Source: Cucumis sativus
Lineage: Eukaryota > Streptophyta > Magnoliopsida > Cucurbitales > Cucurbitaceae
Length of the DNA stretch: 64,000 nt
Direction of reading: 5' to 3'
Assembly: GCF_000004075.3 (NCBI RefSeq)
Contig: NC_026659.2
Location: forward strand, 28,042,272-28,106,271
Shown here: positions 11,186 to 23,410 of the stretch, one piece after another
Numbering within the stretch: the first letter of the stretch is position 1
Layout of the letters: each line of letters begins with the position of its first letter
Made by a program: the position numbers and the translations under genes
The notes under the pieces: generated by a model
Told to the model about the DNA's origin: nothing
Seen by the model: only the letters and a program-made list of their open reading frames with translations
Database searches by the model: none

Positions 11186-13800
11186 TGTGTGTGTATATAC
11201 ATATATATTTGCAAAATCTCTCGTTTAAAAGGTCTATCCAAAAACATGTTCTAAAAGTTTTCTCGCTTCAAACTCTGTTTACGAACTCTTTCCAAAACAC
11301 TTCTTGGACATTTCTCTTGTTTTTGTTGTTTTTTTTTTTGAAAAATAAGATATTTTACAAAACTTCTGAAAAACTGCATGAGCAAGGATGTTGGCCACAC
11401 ACAGGGCAATGAGCAGCAAGGCAACATGCACCATGGTGCGCGGAAGATGTTGTCTTGGTGCCATCTTTGCACATGCGGAAGCGAACTTTCAAATGGCATT
11501 TACAAAGCATTGTGGAAAACACTTTTTTTTCTTCCTATTTTCTTCTAGAAAGTCTTTCCAGAACATATGTATATATATGTGTGTGTATATACATATATAT
11601 TTGCAAAATCTCTCGTTTAAAAGGTCTATACAAGAACATGTTCTAAAAGTTTTCTCGCTTCAAATTCTGTTTACGAACTCTTTCCAAAACACTTCTTGGA
11701 CGTTTCTTTTTGTTTTTGTTTTTGTTTTTTCTTTGAAAAATAAGATATTTTACAAAACTTTTGAAAAACTGCATGAGCAAGGATGTTGGCCACACACAGG
11801 GCAATGAGCAGCAAGGCAACATGCACCATGGTGCGCGGAAGATGTTGTCTTGGTGCCATCTTTGCACATGCGGAAGCGAACTTTCAAATGGCATTTGCAA
11901 AGCATTGTGGAAAACACTTTTTTTCTTCCTATTTTCTTCTAGAAAGTCTTTCCAGAACATATGTATATATATGTGTGTGTATATACATATATATTTGCAA
12001 AATCTCTCGTTTAAAAGGTCTATACAAGAACATGTTCTAAAAGTTTTCTCGCTTCAAATTCTGTTTACGAACTCTTTCCAAAACACTTCTTGGACGTTTC
12101 TTTTTGTTTTTGTTTTTGTTTTTTTCTTTGAAAAATAAGATATTTTACAAAACTTTTGAAAAACTGCATGAGCAAGGATGTTGGCCACACACAGGGCAAT
12201 GAGCAGCAAGGCAACATGCACCATGGTGCGCGGAAGATGTTGTCTTGGTGCCATCTTTGCACATGCGGAAGCGACCTTTCAAATGGCATTTACAAAACAT
12301 TGTGGAAAACACTTTTTTTTCTTCCTATTTTCTTCTAGAAAGTCTTTCCATAACATATGTATATATATGTGTGTATACTATACATATATATTTGCAAAAT
12401 CTCTCGTTTAAAAGGTCTATACAAGAACATGTTCTAAAAGTTTTCTCGCTTCAAATTCTGTTTACGAACTCTTTCCAAAACACTTCTTGGACGTTTCTTT
12501 TTGTTTTTGTTTTTGTTTTTTTCTTTGAAAAATAAGATATTTTACAAAACTTTTGAAAAACTGCATGAGCAAGGATGTTGGCCACACACAGGGCAATGAG
12601 CAGCAAGGCAACATGCACCATGGTGCGCGGAAGATGTTGTCTTGGTGCCATCTTTGCACATGCGGAAGCGAACTTTCAAATGGCATTTACAAACATTGGG
12701 AAAACACTTTTTTTTCTTCCTATTTTCTTCTAGAAAGTCTTTCCAGAACATATGTATATATATGTGTGTGTATATACATATATATTTGCAAAATCTCTCG
12801 TTTAAAAGGTCTATACAAGAACATGTTCTAAAAGTTTTCTCGCTTCAAATTCTGTTTACGAACTCTTTCCAAAACACTTCTTGGACGTTTCTTTTTGTTT
12901 TTGTTTTTGTTTTTTTCTTTGAAAAATAAGATATTTTACAAAACTTTTGAAAAACTGCATGAGCAAGGATGTTGCCACACACACGGCAATGAGCAGCAAG
13001 GCAACATGCACCATGGTGCGCGGAAGATGTTGTCTTGGTGCCATCTTTGCACATGCGGAAGCGAACTTTCAAATGGCATTTACAAAACATTGGGAAAACA
13101 CTTTTTTTTCTTCCTATTTTCTTCTAGAAAGTCTTTCCAGAACATATGTATATATATGTGTGTGTATATACATATATATTTGCAAAATCTCTCGTTTAAA
13201 AGGTCTATACAAGAACATGTTCTAAAAGTTTTCTCGCTTCAAATTCTGTTTACGAACTCTTTCCAAAACACTTCTTGGACGTTTCTTTTTGTTTTTGTTT
13301 TTGTTTTTTTCTTTGAAAAATAAGATATTTTACAAAACTTTTGAAAAACTGCATGAGCAAGGATGTTGGCCACACACAGGGCAATGAGCAGCAAGGCAAC
13401 ATGCACCATGGTGCGCGGAAGATGTTGTCTTGGTGCCATCTTTGCACATGCGGAAGCGAACTTTCAAATGGCATTTACAAAACATTGTGGAAAACACTTT
13501 TTTTTCTTCCTATTTTCTTCTAGAAAGTCTTTCCAGAACATATGTATATATATGTGTGTATATACATATATATTTGCAAAATCTCTCGTTTAAAAGGTCT
13601 ATACAAGAACATGTTCTAAAAGTTTTCTCGCTTCAAATTCTGTTTACGAACTCTTTCCAAAACACTTCTTGGACGTTTCTTTTTGTTTTTGTTTTTGTTT
13701 TTTCTTTGAAAAATAAGATATTTTACAAAACTTTTGAAAAACTGCATGAGCAAGGATGTTGGCCACACACACGGCAATGAGCAGCAAGGCAACATGGCCA
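11186..13800. repeat. Satellite array 1, ~395-bp unit, about 6.6 units
   Basis: The marker 'ccatggtgcgcgg' recurs at 11431, 11826, 12221, 12618, 13011 and 13406, with spacings of 393-397 bp. Each unit holds a (T3-5G)n tract, 'gcatgagcaaggatg', the palindrome 'accatggt', an XbaI-type 'ttctagaaag', a TA/TG-alternating dyad and the palindrome 'gaacatgttc'. The array starts inside R3H intron 2. It exits at 13801 with 'caacatggccacacactcg' into spacer S. Short ORFs in the units are on both strands and are not considered genes. Confidence 0.95.
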
Positions 13801-14489
13801 CACACTCGTTAGTTGTGAGCTCAACTGGGATTGAGAGTACAATTGTCCCGCATATCATTCATTCCATTAGCTAATCGCTTCTGTTGCGATCCTTGGTGGT
13901 TCAACCCATTTGTTCTTTCATATCAATCGTAGTACAACCCAATCGCTCTTAAGTTGACTTCTCATACTTATAGATTATGATTCTCAATTATTTGGCTAAG
14001 ATAACTTCCATCGTTGAGCCTCCCTCTACTCATTCCAATCACATTTCTTAACTTTGGTTTCTCTCATTATTTGTTGTCATTTGCTCAACAAGTATTTATA
14101 TAAATCATCCCAAATCAACTCCCACTTTTCAGATTTCCATGGATATAAAAAGAAATGGTGGCTCATCATTCGTACCATTTCTTTTGTTGATGGGCATGAA
14201 TTACGGGTCATTATGAACTCACCAACAAGCAACCAACCATTTTGACTCCTTGTTAGTACTTAAAAGTTAACAACTTTAATCATCTTCTACTAGATAAAAT
14301 AAGTTGTGTTTTCAAAGTTCATGTGTAAAGCAAAAGAGATTGTCTTATAGTGACTTTAACATAGATTACACTCCCATTGTGAAATAATATATAACTATAT
14401 TTATATCAACTATATATTACATATATAACAAAACCCTAAAATAAAGTTAAGTTGTCCAAAATAACAAACTAGCGTCCTCCTTGAAAAAT
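13801..14489. other. Spacer S, copy 1
   Basis: About 690 bp between satellite array 1 and P-copy B, nearly identical to 33626-34314. No gene is recognised. Its presence before both B and C suggests that the window's first bases (P-copy A) are also preceded by S, outside the window. Confidence 0.8.
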
Positions 14490-15524
14490 TATAAAAATTT
14501 CAAGTTAGATTGTCTTGGATTTTAGGATGTATTAAGGCTATCTCCATGTATTAGAGAATATAAGAAATTCTATTTAACAATTTAAAAAATTATAAGATTT
14601 TTTTGTAGCCTTATCCTTGCAATTGAAGTAGGAGATTAAATCCGAAACTCTTGTCGAAATTGGGCAAGCATGCTAGCCTGAAAAGATTGGTTCCGTCGGA
14701 AAACAAGAGGGGTTGGTCAATATCGGTTTCAGAAAGTTTCAAATTGAAAACTTTAAAAAATTATTTATAAGTCGATCAACCCAATTAATATCAACTGACA
14801 CTTACTCATCAATGTCGATTTTGTAAAAAATACCATCTCCGACCGACCGATTAACACCGAAGTCGGGAACTTACGCATACTAGATAAGTGTAGAGTATAT
14901 ATATCTTTTTCAAATTTGATTAAATTACCAAATATTATATCCAATTCTCTCTCTACCCTTTTTTTATCTGCGTTCCCGCCCGCCGCTCGGTGAACTCATT
15001 TGCGCAGCTCTTTCCTCTTTCTCTTCTTTGTCTTCCTCTCGGCTTCACAATCTTCATCGTCAATCTTTGATCCAGCCTAAGAAGGCGCTGTACATTATAG
15101 GGTTTTAAGTAGAAGGTGAGTTTTCAGATTGCTTTTATATCTTCTGTCAAGCTATGATGCTTTTGGTACTTATCGACCACTTTCTCATGCAAGAATATTT
15201 GAGTTTGAGAATTATTTGCTGAAATTTTTATGGGTTTATGGAGTATTTTCTACTTTGTTTTGGCGGAGTTGAGTTTGCTTCTTAGGTGTAGAGAAGTTTG
15301 TTCAGTGTTGTTTTTGTTTTTGAGGCTACAACTCAATGAAAAAACTCATTGAGTTCATGGAATTAGGGTTTTATCTTGTTTAATGGGGAACAGGCATGTT
15401 TGGTATTGATTTTGTGCATTGTACTGGTAGTCGAGATCGCATTGCCATCTTACAGTTGCTTATTCTTTTTTTTCTTATTTTCTTGATAGTTATTAGACAA
15501 TTGAAACCTCATAATTCAACCAAA

Positions 15525-18500
15525 ATGGCGGCCTTCAATCTCGTTGCGGATATGTATGACCCGGCCTTGAAGCCTCGCTTGCTACATAAACTTCTTAGGG
15601 AGCACGTTCCCGACGATAAGCGTGCATTTTCTGATTATTCAGAACTTTCAAATGTGGTTTCTATGATCACATCCCACGATCTTCTCTCTGAATCCTCGTC
15701 TTCCAAGGACCAAAAGCTGATTGATAGCTGGAAATCCGCTGTTGATTCCTGGGTCAACCGTTTGTTTCTTCTTCTCTCCAACGATATGGTATAAGCATGC
15801 ATTAAATTCTATTTAAATAATTTTTTTAATAATACATAGCTTTTGCTTTATACTCCCGTGGATTTGACTATTTGTCGGCTGCCGGGCTTATGTGTAGCTT
15901 GTTCGAAGAACAGCTGGAACGAAGTTCAGTGGAACTTGTTAAGTTTCATAATCAATGAGTTCGCTGCTGGTTATTGAGAGAAAATTTATAGTTAGTGTTA
16001 ATCTAGAAAGTTTGTCGCCTTAGAGCGCCCTTTGCGCTTTGAAAACACCGTTTAATTCTTAGAAACTGAACATTTGAACCTTGCTTGCATATTTGGCAAT
16101 TCATTGGCATGCAGGAAGATAGGGAATAATATTGACTGTCTTTATTACTTTGTTTTTTAGATATTGCTCAACTTCCTTTTGTGGGTTACTAATTTTAGCA
16201 TCCAATCTTTCTAAAGCCTGATAAATGTTGGGCGGGAATCATTTTACTTGGAGTGACTTGTCAACGATGCAGCTCTAGTCGTTTCTTGGCATCATATACA
16301 GAATGGCTTCACAAGCTTTTACCTCACATGCAGGTAACAGTTAGTTTTTTATGGGATTGATTCTATATTATTTCTTTACATGTATTAAGTGGCAAAAATG
16401 TTAAATTATAGTGTACACATGAAGAAGAATAAGAGTTAAATGATAAGTTATTCCATCAGAACTAAGATACCGGTTACTGTTTGGGACACATAACTGCAAT
16501 AATTCAACTATGCTTTTGAGCATGTGATGTGGCTGGATCGTCTTTGACAGTCGACCTGTTTGACTACAGTAAATATGTTTGTTCTGAAATTTGGGTATGA
16601 TTGGTTGTAAGATATTCATCAAAATGAGTTCTGGACATGATTTGTGACAATAAGTGATTATTGTTTCTTGGAAAGAATGCAAAATCACGCATTGGGGGTT
16701 TCCAAGCTCTTATTCTTTTCATTAATATAGGATTGAACAAGTAAGATAAACTACGGATGAAATAGCAGGTCTAACCAGCTCTCCTCGTACATGAGGGTCC
16801 CCAAAGACATGCATCGGGCATGTATCTGATTAGCATAAGATAGCCTTTGGCAACACTTAATGATTGTGGAGCTACTGAAGGACCTAATGCACTGCTATTC
16901 TTGAGCATGGTTATCTGATATTTTATCAAGTGTTATACAAAGTGCAATTTTTTTTTCTTCTGAAGACACAAAAGAATATATTGATCACAAATAGTGTGTG
17001 ACGTAGTTCCAGAGCAATGTCAAGTTCCTTCTTTTTCTGTTCCTTTTATTTATATTGTTTCTGTCTTTAGCTTTACAACTTATAATCATCAATGCTTTTT
17101 TTTATACTTGAATGCTACCAAGAATTTTACAACGTTTTCATTTTTTGTGTTTTTATTGTTCAATAGACAGATTCTCAGTTTCTGAAGGTGGCCTCTTGTG
17201 CTTCAATCTATGATTTATTCTCGAGGTACATCTTCATTTGACCTTGGCAGAAATCTATCACACGAAGTTGTCCCTCAAACACAACCCTTTTTTTTATTCG
17301 AAATGGTAACAATGTCATTGATAAGATGAAATTATAAAAGGATACCTATCAATTGGATTACAAAAAACTCTTCCATCGAGTAATAAGAGAAACTAAATCA
17401 TAATTATAAAAAGGGGTAACCAATTCACCCCAAGTGAGGGTTGTATGTGTCACTCAAACACAAATTGATTTGTTAACTATACCCCTTCCAAAAGCGAAAT
17501 TTTTATGTGCCTTGTGTATATTTAACTGAATACCTCTTAGGATTTGTTTATTGTTGATTCTACATCGACTTTGTGGTCTGTGGATTCAACTATTGAATGC
17601 TGACTTGAGAATAATAGATAACTGATTGAATCACATTCTGTAAGTTATTACTGTCAAGTCGTTTTATTGCCAATATGAGCATAGAACTATTGGTTAAGGC
17701 ATATATCCCACCTCCATATGTTGTTGAGCTTAAAAATAAAAATTGTCTATTTATTTATTTTTTAAAATAAAATAACCACTTTCATTGAGCAAAATCAAAG
17801 AAAATTGTCTAAAACTTTTAAGCAATATGCTTGACCATATTATTGCTTGTTTCGTGACTTTTTAAGATGTATCTTTTACAAATTAGATTGGGTAGATTTC
17901 AAAGTGTAAAGAAAGATGGGACTTCTTGTGCTGGGAAGGTCATTCAACCTGTTGCATGATGATAATACTGAAGCTGTTTTGGTAAGTCCATTTTTCATGG
18001 ACTATTTTCATGCATTCATGAGCTAAATAATTTTGTAACAATGGTATTTTAATTATCTATGCCAACTGAGATCCTCTTTTGTAAAAATTTCTTAGTCTTT
18101 TGTGAAATTTTTCATCTCTCTTTTTGTACTCTTGCTTGGTATTGGTAGTTGCAACTTTTGTTTTAAAATATGTAACTATCTGCATGTTGTTTGATGCAGG
18201 ATAATGCGGTTAATCTGTTATGCACCTTGATAGATTTCTTCCCCTTCACAATCCATCGTCATTATGACTCTGTAAGTGCTTTAACAAATAATGTGATATT
18301 GATTCTGTTTTAAATTACAATTTTGGAACTCTGGTAGCTTTCTGACTTTTCTGTTCACTGGTGATGTAATCTAAGCTTCCGAAGTTTGTTATTATTATCG
18401 TTATTATTTTTAATTTGATTTAGTTTAATTTTTTTCCTTCACAAAAAAACTGCTATAAAAAACTGGAAAGAGAGTGTTTGTATTACCATTAGAAGCTGAA

Positions 18501-21500
18501 ATAATTAAATTTTCTCCCATAATTGCACTCAACATCTTCAGCACATATGGCTTCATGCTGTCACTTGTCAGCATGTTGTTTATCTATAGATCACTATCTT
18601 TGTAATTCAAAAACTGACAAAGTTTAAATTCCATGCCAAATAGAAAAAAAGGATTTATGTTGAAATAGTTGATTTTGTTTCTTCCTGATGAATTGGATAT
18701 ATTCTATAGGCCGAAGCTGCAATTGTTTCAAAAATATTTTCAGGGAAGTGTAGTTCTAACATGCTGAAGGTACTGTGCCTCTTATGTAGTTTTAATCATA
18801 GTACAGTAGATATTAACGTCAAATGTCCCCCATAATTTTCTCTGTGTTTTATATTTCAAATTTAGAAGCTTGCCCATTGCCTGGCATCACTTCCAAAATC
18901 AAAAGGAGACGAAGATAGCTGGTCTTTACTAATTCAGAAGATTTTGTTATCCATCAATAGTCACTTGAATGAGGCCTTCCAAGGCATCGGTGAAGGTATA
19001 CTGAACTGTAAAACAAGTAAAGCTATCTCAATTTATGAAAATGGTGACAATGATGCATTTGAATGTTTTTTGTAGATTCAAAAGGCATTGAAGTTGTAAG
19101 GTTACTGATTCTACCAGGAAAAGATCCTCCACCACCTTTAGGTTGTTGTTCACAATCAGAAGGTTCCTTGGACAAAATAAAAAAGAGCTCAGAGCGGATG
19201 TTAACATCTAGTATTTCAACCTTGATGGTTTGCTGTTCCACAATGATAACAAGTTCATACAACCATCAGGTAGCAACACGTCATCCATTTTTTTGTTATG
19301 CTCATATTAAAAGAGGAAATGTTCCCCTCTATATGAATCTATATACATCTACTGTGACACCTCACTTTCTTAATTAATATAATGAAATAAAGAAAGTGGT
19401 GTTAAATTGATCTTTATTTGTATTATATCAGGTGGCAGTTCCCATTCGCCCGTTATTAGCTCTTGTTGAGAGAGTGCTGACGATGGATGGTTCTTTGCCA
19501 CCCACTTCAGTGCCATTTATGACATCTCTGCAGCAAGAATCAATGTGTTTAGAACTTCCGGTGCTGCATTCAGTCAGTTTGGATCTCCTCGTTGCCATCA
19601 TTAAGAGCCTTCGCAGGTGAGGCATCTACTATTCAACTACACGGACTATATACCATAAAACCTTTATGCAGACCCAGACTTTTTCAGTAATCAATACCCA
19701 TCCATAAACATATCACATGTGCTTTCTTCCACCTCTACAAGATGCGATCAACAATGATCTTTCATGTTTATATGAATACGAAAATGATCCAATGGTATAC
19801 AAAGTTTCCACTTAGATAAGTTGGGAAGAAAATGTGTGAAGTCTAGCCTGTCAATTGCCACTGAAAAAAATATGGATGCCATATTTTTGTTTATATAATT
19901 ATTATTAAATTCCTTTTCAGTCAATTGTTGCCACATGCTGCATCAATTGTACGACTCATTGTGAAGTACTTCAAGAAGTGTGTCTCTGCAGAACTGAGAG
20001 TAAAAGTCTACGCAGTTGCTAAGTCATTGATGACGTCTTTGGGTGTTGGTAAGAATTATATTGTGTTTCATTTGGCATGGAGATAATTATAATTATTGTT
20101 TTAATGTCTATATGGAAACATTGTTTTGGGATGTATACTTATTCAATGCCGCATTTGAATCAGGAATGGCTGCATCTCTTTCTCGAGATGTGATTGACAA
20201 TGTACTAGGTGATTTGAACCCTGTAAATAATGAGAGTTCTGATCCATCTAATGTGAATCCAAAGGACACGCAAAGAGATTTACCGCAACACCATAATAAG
20301 AGAAAACGCCCTTCAGTTCCCACTTCCATGAAAGCGGCAGCACGAGAGGAATGAACCAGAGGACATTACCAGCAGCTGTAGCTATACCTCAGTCCACTTG
20401 AGGATAGCTGCACTTGAGGCTTTGAAGACTCTTCTTACATCGGTGGGCATTATATATGTTATTTGTCTCTTTGGTTAATTATTTTGCATACGAATTTATT
20501 AAAAAAAGTTATTAATGGGAATATTTTTGGTTCATTTGTGTCAAATGGTTTTTAACTGCTGACTGCTTTATTTATTTATTTGTTTGTTTGTTTTTCGTTG
20601 ATTATTTGTATAGGCTGGTGCTTTGAGATCTGAAGAAGGATGGCGTGCAAAAGTTGAACATCTTTTAATAACAACTGCAACATCTTCTCTTCAATGGCCA
20701 CGAGCCTCGGACGACACCTTTTTCCAAGCCAATGAATCTATTGAGGTTTGGGTGGATTATCAGTTGGCGGCATTTCATGCACTACTGGCTTCTTTTTTGT
20801 CTGCTGTCCATGTACGCCCACTGGCTTTGGCTCAAGGTCTCGAGCTCTTTCGTAAAGGTAAATCTCTTTTGATATTTCGTTTGATCATGTGGAAGGCTGG
20901 GTTTGAGAACGAGGATGCTAGATCACCTTATTTATGAGTCAAACTGATAGGCATTTTCTTCTTCAGGTAAACAAGAAAATGGAACCAAACTTGGTGAGTT
21001 TTGTGCCCATGCTCTCTTAGCCATGGAGGTTCTAATACATCCGAGGGTCCTTCCCCTCTCGGATTTCTTGCCATTGCGCTTGAGCTCTCCTGAACCACAA
21101 GCTGCCTTTAAATTCCAGGAAGATCTGTACTTCAACAGTAACGATTCTAGGAAATTGTTGAAGGTCGGCCCGCAAAGCATGGAGCAGATGGCCTCCGAGG
21201 CTCTAATTAGTGATGATGTGGTAGATAACAATGAAATGACGTATAGCACCTCAAATGATATTGAAAAGGAGCCCTCTGCAAATGGCATAGCGAATATAGA
21301 AATGCCCAAGAGAACCGAACAGGCCACTGCAGCAGCCATCTCAGAAGTAGGGGTTGTAGCGGAAGATGACGTTGAATTTGCTAATGCAAGTATGAATAGT
21401 TCCCCCATGTCATCAAAATCAGATAAAATCGAAGATTTTGGACGGGATTCGAGCTCGAATTTATTGCTAGAAGATGACTTTCCTGATATTATTGATGCAG

Positions 21501-21526
21501 ATCCTGATACAGACTATGAAGAGTGA
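15525..21526 (+). pseudogene. PELP1: PELP1/RIX1-like gene, copy B (frameshifted)
   Basis: Same 13-exon structure as copy A. Exons: 15525-15788, 16217-16333, 17200-17226 region (exon 3, read by homology with 2672-2730), 17887-17981, 18200-18271, 18710-18769, 18866-18995, 19076-19269, 19432-19616, 19921-20048, 20164-20442, 20614-20857, 20967-21526. Exon 2 is intact (117 nt, ending LLPHMQ). Exon 4 reads in frame to TGATGA at 17957-17962, while its second half (DDNTEAVL) and all later exons need another frame. The simplest explanation is an 11-nt deletion between two 'ctgtt' microrepeats. A private extra base near 20334 ('aaagcggcag' against 'aaagggcag') breaks exon 11. Apart from these two sites the product would be a normal ~800-residue Rix1/PELP1-type ribosome biogenesis protein. 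Function is inferred from the family. Confidence 0.72.
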
Positions 21527-22166
21527 AAAAGGTATTGTCAATCATTGACTCAATTTTGTAGTTTTAAGGCTTAAGGGTGTTGTTCAGAACTCAAAATCAA
21601 TTATTATTGTTGTGTTCTATTCATGTAGCCATAGATGGCTTGAACTGATGATCGAGAATGGTTATGTATATAAAAAGGTGAAAGTTAGACAAATTTCAAA
21701 AGCTTTGATTGCTAGTTTCTGATAAATTTTCTTTCAATCATTTTTATTTTTTTTCATTCTTAGATAATGGGGTGCCGATTTGCAATATACGTTAGGACAA
21801 CGATTAGATGCATTATAGAATATACCATCTTTTAAGTAATGGTATTAGATACGGTAGGACAACGATTAGATGTATTATAGAATATACCATCTCGTAAGTA
21901 ATATGGTATCTTTTTGAAGTCCTAAAATGTTGAGGGATAAATTTGTGGGTATTACAATCTCGAGATGTAGTTAAGATCAACAATATCTAAATAGGCAATT
22001 AAATAAACAATGTCTAAATAGACGATTAAATGAACCCTTTAGAAAGAGAGGCAAAAATAAAATGACAGAGTGAAGTTTCTTTAAAAAAACTTTTTAAAAA
22101 TTATTGTTTTGATAATAACTGATCGTAGTTAACTACTAGTGCTCAGTCTCTTTTTACATCTTACTC

Positions 22167-22224
22167 TAACTTATCATCATGTTTGAATCAATTTTTAACT
22201 TATCATCATGTTTGAATCAATTTT
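22167..22224. repeat. Two tandem copies of a 29-bp unit, copy B
   Basis: The unit beginning 'taacttatcatcatgtttga' is present twice (22167-22195, 22196-22224). Copy C also has two (41975-42032). Copy A has one (7665-7693). The grouping differs from that of the 19-bp repeat shared by A and B. Confidence 0.85.
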
Positions 22225-23410
22225 AGGGTTAAGTGAATGTCAAGTGAATGTATTTTGTTCTTACAACATATGTGTTAGTGAATGTATTTTGTTCAAACTC
22301 AATTAATTTAGGAAAAATGTTTTAAATAAAAAACTATTTAAAACATTTACAAATATTAAAATTTATATGTTTATTAGTATTTTTGTTAATTAATTTTGAA
22401 ATTTTAGTCTGTTTTGTAAATATGGTTTATTTTGCTATTTTGAAAACAATCCATTTGAATGTTGTTTTGTTTAAATTATTAGAATTGTATTATTGGATAA
22501 ATAGACATTTTAAAAAATAGCAAAATATTAAAACTATTTATACAAAATTCCTCAAACTTTTCATATATTTAAGTTTTTCTTTAAAATTATATTTCATAAA
22601 TAGTTTTTTTTTATCCATAACAAATTTTCATGATAAATGGTAAAGCATATTAAATATGTAAATAGTTCAACTCAGTTAATTGTAATTTGGTCCATATCAT
22701 ACTAAAAAAGTTATATGTATGTTATTTTAAAAGAGTTCATATCATACAGTTTCTTAAATTTTAGGTACCAAACTTATAAGATACAAAAATCAAAGTTTAA
22801 AAAGAGTAAAATTTTGGCATTCTATTTCTAGAAAAAAAACTCCTTATAATAATTACTAGTAAAAAAAAAAGTTGGTTGATTTTCATTTTTTTTTTAATCT
22901 CAACCTTTCATGTTAAAACTTTATATAAAGATTTTTTTTTTAAATGACAAATTTAACAGTAAGTCAATTTGATAAATATTGATAGACATTAATATGATAA
23001 TAAATATGGATAGATATTCATATGTTTTTATCTGACAATAATAGAAGTTTATTTAGTTTATCTCGTTAATAAAATCTAAAATGTTTGTCTATGATGAATA
23101 TTTTAGTTTATTTTTGTATTTTAAAAAATATCCCTCCAAAAAACGTAATTTTTTTCCACTAAAAGTTATTAAAATTTAATAACAAGAGTTGGTGAATTGC
23201 TACATTGTTATTTCATTTATATGTCATTTACATCCCATTGTAATTTACAGATTTTTTTTTTCAAATGGTATGGGTAAGTAATCAGTGCGGTTTAGTGTAA
23301 GGATTAGTTATATTCAAATTATAGCAAACTATCTTAATTTGAAACTTAACGGCGTCAACGACAAGCAACGGCGTCAACGACAAGCAACGGCTACATTTTT
23401 AGGTTTATTT

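Noticed and set aside
11176..13780. Numerous 60-140-codon ORFs on both strands repeated through the satellite arrays
   Set aside because: They recur once per ~395-bp unit in several frames on both strands, are frameshifted by T-tract length changes and have low-complexity F/K-rich ends. They are by-products of a satellite, not a repeat-protein gene.
11186..13800. CRISPR-like regularly spaced repeats
   Set aside because: The whole ~395-bp unit is conserved with no variable spacers, and the genome is a plant's.
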